Part shown: positions 54,786 through 64,000 of the stretch, one piece after another
Position numbering within the stretch: position 1 is the stretch's first letter
Layout: each line of letters begins with the position of its first letter
DNA from: Hexactinellida sp. DTS-2022
Lineage: Eukaryota; Porifera; Hexactinellida
NCBI GenBank assembly: GCA_028753945.1
Contig: JAPNXP010000002.1
Location: 15,445,624 to 15,509,623, forward strand
Reading direction: 5' to 3'
Length of the DNA: 64,000 nucleotides
Notes under the pieces: model-generated
The model's database searches: none
Seen by the model: the letters and a program-made list of their open reading frames with translations, nothing else
What the model was told of the DNA's origin: nothing
Made by a program: the position numbers and the translations under genes

Positions 54786-55569
54786 GGCAACCGGTCTAGT
54801 CGATAGGAATTCAGATAATCTAAATTAGTTCTTTTCGGGAATTTATACTTGCAAAATTTTGCAGGAATACAACACGTAAGTGATTATTCAATTAATTGCG
54901 CATACCTACGCACTAGTTGGTTGCTAGGTTGGCTACATAGATATACGTAAGCTGATTGGCTAATGAGGTCACACAAATTCAGCTATTAAAGTATTGCGAC
55001 ACAACAAACACTATAAATAGGAATTTAACTGAAACTTAATAGTCATTATATAGCATGCAACATTCCTTGCTTAGTCATAGTAACCATACACATATCTATG
55101 TTACGCTTCAGTGCAATAGGAATGCTAATAACAGAGGAACTCTGCAATGTTAATTGAGTCACCTAGTTGTGTACAGTAGAAACTCGTTAGTAGGAACACT
55201 ATTTCAGTGCCCTTGAAAGCCTTTTCAACACAAACGATATTGGTTATTACTTAATACGAATTCCGGATAAGGCGAACACATTTTGACGGTCCCCTGGTGT
55301 TCCTACTAACGAAGTTCTACTGTATTTATAACTAAAGTATAAATGTATGTCCCCTGGGTGACCCTATAAATTGGGAGTGTCTTAAGTAGACACTACTGTT
55401 ATAAGTTGTTCTTATTCAGTAAATACATTAATTATACAATAATCAGTATGAATTCCAATATAATTGGAGTCCTAGTGCAAGGTAAAATGCCCTAGCCATA
55501 ACAACATATCGATACAATCGAGATTAATGTATAACGGGACTAAATAATTATCATATTCCAGTTAATTAC
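54786..55569. other. EB1 5' flank
   Basis: AT-rich DNA presumably including the EB1 promoter, with a complete family B MITE at 55173-55326. No gene seen. Confidence 0.55.
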
Positions 55570-56480
55570 TGTCCCCTATGGGTCTCTATAAGGTCCCCTA
55601 TAACTATGTACTTATGTCCCCTATGGGTCTATATAAGGCCCCCTATAACTATGTACTTATGCCCCCTATGGGTCTATTTATGCCCCCTATGGGTCTATAT
55701 AAGGTCCCCTATAACTATGTACTTATGTCCCCTATGGGTCTATTTATGTCCCCTATGGGTCTCTATAAGGTCCCCTATAACTATGTACTTATGCCCCCTA
55801 TGGGTCTATATAAGGTCCCCTATAACTATGTACTTATGCCCCCTATGGGTCTCTATAAGGTCCCCTATAACTATGTACTTATGTCCCCTATGGGTCTCTA
55901 TAAGGTCCCCTATGGGTCTATTTATGCCCCCTATGGGTCTATATAAGGTCCCCTATAACTATGTACTTATGCCCCCTATGGGTCTCTATAAGGTCCCCTA
56001 TAACTATGTACTTATGCCCCCTATGGGTCTCTATAAGGTCCCCTATAACTATGTACTTATGCCCCCTATGGGTCTCTATAAGGTCCCCTATAACTATGTA
56101 CTTATGCCCCCTATGGGTCTCTATAAGGTCCCCTATAACTATGTACTTATGCCCCCTATGGGTCTATTTATGCCCCCTATGGGTCTATATAAGGTCCCCT
56201 ATAACTATGTACTTATGTCCCCTATGGGTCTATATAAGGTCCCCTATAACTATGTACTTATGTCCCCTATGGGTCTATATAAGGTCCCCTATAACTATGT
56301 ACTTATGCCCCCTATGGGTCTATATAAGGTCCCCTATGGGTAAATATAAGTTCCCCCTATGGGTCAATATAAGGTCCCCTATGGGTCAATATAAGTCCCC
56401 CCTATGGGTCAATATATGGCCCCCCTAAGAGTAAATATAAGTTCCCCCTATGGGTCTATTTATATCCCCTATGGGTCAAT
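55570..56480. repeat. About 44-bp tandem array between EB1 and ERM genes
   Basis: About twenty units of the type CCCCTATGGGTCTATATAAG + GTCCCCTATAACTATGTAC + TTATG, with shorter and hybrid units. Contains frequent TCTATATAAGG (TATA-like). Low-complexity open frames on the + strand arise from the repeat. Confidence 0.93.
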
Positions 56481-56627
56481 ATAAGGTCCCCTGTATGTAT
56501 ATGATTGGGATATAGATTGCGTCATTAATTAACAGGAGTAGCATGGCATACATTGAGAGAGTTTAAGTAATGGGCCTATAACATATGCTATAAATAAAAA
56601 TGTTATAAAATAGTTGTATAAAATAGA

Positions 56628-61212
<4,585 letters not shown>

Positions 61213-61800
61213 ATTAGTTAGCTAGCAACAGAGGGGGCAATTGGAATGTGATATTATAGGTACAGTGAACTCCCGTCATAACCAAGTCGGATATAACGAA
61301 ATGGTGATTTCCCCAGAGCACTAAATGCATTAATTATTATCCGAATATAATGAAGGAATTACAGGTCCCAAGCACTTCGTTATAACTTATAACGAGAGTT
61401 GAATGTAACTAGAGACAATTTGAATGTGATATAGGAACTATCTATAATCGGATAGCAAGCAACACACAGGGCAATTGGAATAGGAACTATCCAAATTCGT
61501 AACTTTATAGAACAGATAGCTCCAATTAGCGCTGCGTGTGGTCTAAATCTCATTAACTGAAATCTGACAATTGTAAATAGAAAGGGAATCCGATCATGTT
61601 GCTACTCTTTCATTCGTTATTTATTCAAAACAACAACATTGTATTTATACCAAACCAGATCAGCTGTTGTCTGGGCAATAGAAATGCTACCATAAGCGTC
61701 TATTTATAGAACGCACGAATCACAAACGTGTGATAAATTAAATAATTAATTACATAACTCCGTTTGTTGTCAATCAGTTGTAAGTGCCTATATGAGAGAG
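61213..61800. other. ERM 5' flank
   Basis: Contains a complete family C MITE (61260-61409) about 50 bp upstream of the ERM start, otherwise AT-rich, no gene. Confidence 0.55.
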
Positions 61801-62604
61801 CAATTTAATTGGTTGCAACTATTATTATAACAAACAAGTGACAGCGGGAATTCAGTGTGCGAAGTACCTATATATGAGAGAGAGCAATTTAATTGGTTGA
61901 TACTATAGCTATTATAACAAACAAGTGACAGCGGGAATTCAGTGTGCCAGGTACCTATATATGAGAGAGCAATTTAATTGGTCGATACTATAGCTATTAT
62001 AACAAACAAGTGACAGCGGGAATTCAGTGTGCCAGGTACCTATATATGAGAGAGCAATTTAATTGGTTGCAACTATTATTATAACAAACAAGTGACAGCG
62101 GGAATTCAGTGTGCCAGGTACCTATATATGAGAGAGCAATTTAATTGGTCGATACTATAGCTATTATAACAAACAAGTGACAGCGGGAATTCAGTGTGCC
62201 AGGTACCTATATATGAGAGAGCAATTTAATTGGTTGATACTATAGCTATTATAACAAACAAGTGACAGCGGGAATTCAGTGTGCCAGGTAACTATATATG
62301 AGAGAGCAATTTAATTGGTCGATACTATAGCTATTATAACAAACAAGTGACATTCAGTGTGCCAGGTACCTATATATGAGATAGCAATTTAATTGGTCGA
62401 TACTATAGCTATTATAACAAACAAGTGACAGCGGGAATTCAGTGTGCCAGGTAACTATATATGAGAGAGCAATTTAATTGGTCGATACTATAGCTATTAT
62501 AACAAACAAGTGACATTCAGTGTGCCAGGTACCTATATATGAGATAGCAATTTAATTGGTCGATACTAGCTATTATAACAAACAAGTGACATTCAGTGTG
62601 CCAG
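61788..62604. repeat. About 86-bp tandem array that copies the bL34m stop region
   Basis: About ten units with GAGAGAGCAATTTAATTGG, CTATTATAACAAACAAGTGAC and ATTCAGTGTGCCAGGTACC. The last word is the reverse complement of the final codons YLAH and TGA stop of bL34m; some units lack AGCGGGA. Confidence 0.92.
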
Positions 62605-62793
62605 GTACCAGCGGCCCTTGGCGCGCCTCCGCTCCACAATCCTACGACCCGCTGCGGTTGCCATGCGGGCCGTGTAGCCGTACTTCCGCTTGCGCTGGTA
62701 GGTGTTGGGCTGGTAGTTGTTCCCCCGACAGCTGGCCCGCGCCAGGAGGGGCAGGAACAGGGGGCACCGGGAGAGGAGTAGGCTAAGCGACAT
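62593..62793 (-). CDS. MRPL34: Mitochondrial ribosomal protein bL34m
   Basis: Large-subunit protein of the mitochondrial ribosome. 66 residues (human 92). Hydrophobic/arginine N-terminus suited to mitochondrial import, then the bL34 core: [20 protein letters not shown] + [20 protein letters not shown], ending YLAH as in bL34 KGRxxLSH. The single coding exon may be preceded by a spliced 5' UTR, since CTATTTATAG|C stands directly before ATG. Both ends of the CDS are embedded in tandem arrays: the start codon in a 37-bp array, the stop in an 86-bp array. Confidence 0.9.
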   Translation of the reverse strand: MSLSLLLSRCPLFLPLLARASCRGNNYQPNTYQRKRKYGYTARMATAAGRRIVERRRAKGRWYLAH

Positions 62794-63110
62794 GCTATAA
62801 ATAGACTGGGGACAGTAGGCTAACCGACATGCTATAAATAGACTGGGGACAGTAGGCTAACCGACATGCTATAAATAGACTGGGGACAGTAGGCTAACCG
62901 ACATGCTATAAATAGACTGGGGACAGTGGGCTAACCGACATGCTATAAATAGACTGGGGACTGTAGGCTAACCGACATGCTATAAATAGACTGGGGACAG
63001 TAGGCTAACCGACATGCTATAAATAGACTGGGGACAGTGGGCTAACCGACATGCTATAAATAGACTGGGGACAGTAGGCTAACCGACATGCTATAAATAG
63101 ACTGGGGACA
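62781..63110 (-). repeat. 37-bp tandem array carrying the bL34m start codon
   Basis: Nine copies including the gene's own. Coding-strand unit: CTATTTATAGC ATGTCGGTTAGCC + TACTGTCCCCAGT. Each extra unit encodes an 11-codon uORF ([11 protein letters not shown]) that stops at the TAG of the next acceptor-like CTATTTATAG. Confidence 0.92.
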
Positions 63111-63178
63111 GTCGAAACCGGGTTTCTAACTGTAGTATCTAAACAGTGTAATAACAACAAATGGGTCACTAAGAAGAG

Positions 63179-63448
63179 CTATAGGGAGGGGTCCGTTAGG
63201 AGAGGGGGCCTGGCGGGGGGCCTGTGGTCGGGTCGGTACCCGGGTCTGTCCCTGATCCTGTGTCCGGGCCCCTCCCAGTTCCGGGGGTACAGGTGGTACT
63301 TGGCGGTCCGGAGGCGCCGCTTGTGGCAGAGGGCCGCCACGTGGCGCTTGAACCTCTCTGTGTACCCGCCCCGGGGGGACAGCTCCGTGAAGAGACGGGA
63401 TAGGGGGCCAGGGGGCCGCAGGAGGGCGAGGGCTAGGCGCAGGGACAT
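63179..63448 (-). CDS. Small basic protein, unknown, possibly mitochondrial
   Basis: 89 codons starting MSLRLALALLRPPG, strongly arginine-rich (FKRHVAALCHKRRLRTAKYH, RIRDRPGYRPDHRPP), GC-richer than surroundings. The N-terminus resembles an import presequence and that of bL34m (MSLSLLLS). I do not recognise the family; a mitochondrial ribosomal protein is a guess from composition and neighbourhood, and the fragment PLSRLFTELSPRGGYTERF is faintly like the bL17 C-terminus. Could also be one exon of a larger gene. The start is preceded by a duplicated GGCTAATTATAGAACT segment. Confidence 0.45.
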   Translation of the reverse strand: MSLRLALALLRPPGPLSRLFTELSPRGGYTERFKRHVAALCHKRRLRTAKYHLYPRNWEGPGHRIRDRPGYRPDHRPPARPPLLTDPSL

Positions 63449-64000
63449 GTGGCTAATTATAGAACTACAGGGTATGTGGCTAATTATAGAACTATAGGAG
63501 AACCTCGTTAGTACTGTATAGGGTAATAGGAATTCCGGATAAGACGAACAAACAGTTCCACAAAATAGGTCGCTACAATGGCTAATACTCCGGTTAACTT
63601 AATACGAACTCCGGATAAAGCGAACACATTTTTACCGTCCGTTGGTGTTCGTATTAACGAGGTTATACTGAAAGTTGACTAATGGACATGTCACATGTGG
63701 CTATTTATAGAAATATAGTAATGGTAAGTGGAACTATAATGGGACAGTAATTAAGGAAACATGCATTCTGATTGGATAGGATTATGAATATATTACAACA
63801 GAGTTCAGTTAGAATGTTTTGCTGCAACCAAATAGGGTCTTGTACTTGAAATCTACAGCTAAAGTAAACAAGTAGGTAAAGTAAACAAGTAAACAAACAG
63901 GTAAACAAACAGCTAAAGTAAACAAGTAAACAAACAGCAAAGTAAACAAGTAAACAAACAGCTAAGTAAACAAGTAAACAAACAGGTAAAGTAAATAATA
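63449..64000. other. Right end: MITE B and AAAC minisatellite
   Basis: A short direct repeat (ATGTGGCTAATTATAGAACT twice, 63448-63495), a family B MITE (63490-63672) and from about 63840 a (TAAACAAG/TAAACAAACAG)n minisatellite running off the window. No gene seen. Confidence 0.6.

Noticed and set aside
55578-56428. Long + strand frames with repeated MGLYKVPYNYVL / SIRSPITMYLCPLWV
   Set aside because: Pure translation of the 44-bp tandem array in two frames at once; intergenic and without codon-like variation.

Overview
This window is eukaryotic and almost certainly from an early-branching animal. Nearly all multi-exon genes have short GT-AG introns, the genes are closely packed, and the content is metazoan: a Src-family kinase, geminin, LGN/GPSM-type GoLoco protein, ERM protein, EB1, SEPT6-group septin. 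Two intronless coiled-coil/NHL genes resemble, from memory, a family expanded in demosponges. A demosponge-like source is therefore my best inference, but no taxonomic marker in the window proves it.

Layout. From 1 to about 33 kb the genes run mainly on the + strand: the 3' part of a Src-family kinase (62-3517), NHL gene 1 (4559-5791), geminin (5975-11731) with an intronless sugar-transporter-like gene nested in its second intron (7763-9088), catalase (12302-18572), alpha-tubulin with a 5-bp frameshifting duplication (18984-20347), fructose-bisphosphate aldolase (21044-24269), ribosomal protein eL22 (24782-25165), an orphan 7-TM gene on the - strand (25933-27012), and a SEPT6-group septin (28633-32898). 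From 33 to 64 kb everything is on the - strand: SEC24 (33125-40051), GPSM/LGN (40474-44714), ribosomal protein eS7 (45061-46664), NHL gene 2 (46752-47987, an inverted duplicate of NHL gene 1 including its promoter), EB1 (48896-54785), an ezrin/radixin/moesin protein (56628-61212), mitochondrial bL34m (62593-62793) and a small unknown basic ORF (63179-63448). I reconstructed exon chains by matching splice sites and phase; the complete spliced genes stay in frame end to end.

The non-coding DNA is largely two things. First, many short palindromic elements with CAGT termini flanked by TA, which look like non-autonomous pogo/Tigger-type (Tc1/mariner) MITEs; at least ten families are present, several nested inside one another. 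Second, tandem arrays, including a 3.6-kb two-monomer satellite in an EB1 intron.

Two observations stand out. (1) The two NHL paralogues differ almost only by amino-acid-changing substitutions, and the changes fall at equivalent positions of successive propeller blades while scaffold and promoter are conserved. This looks like diversifying selection on a recognition surface. (2) At least eight tandem arrays abut a gene boundary and carry copies of it: splice acceptors (septin, catalase twice), a splice donor (SEC24), a start codon (bL34m) and stop-codon regions (bL34m, aldolase, the 7-TM gene).

The cellular roles are mostly housekeeping and cytoskeletal (tubulin, EB1, septin, ERM, LGN, Src), plus secretion (SEC24), replication licensing (geminin), glycolysis, peroxide detoxification and translation. 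I see no operon logic linking them.
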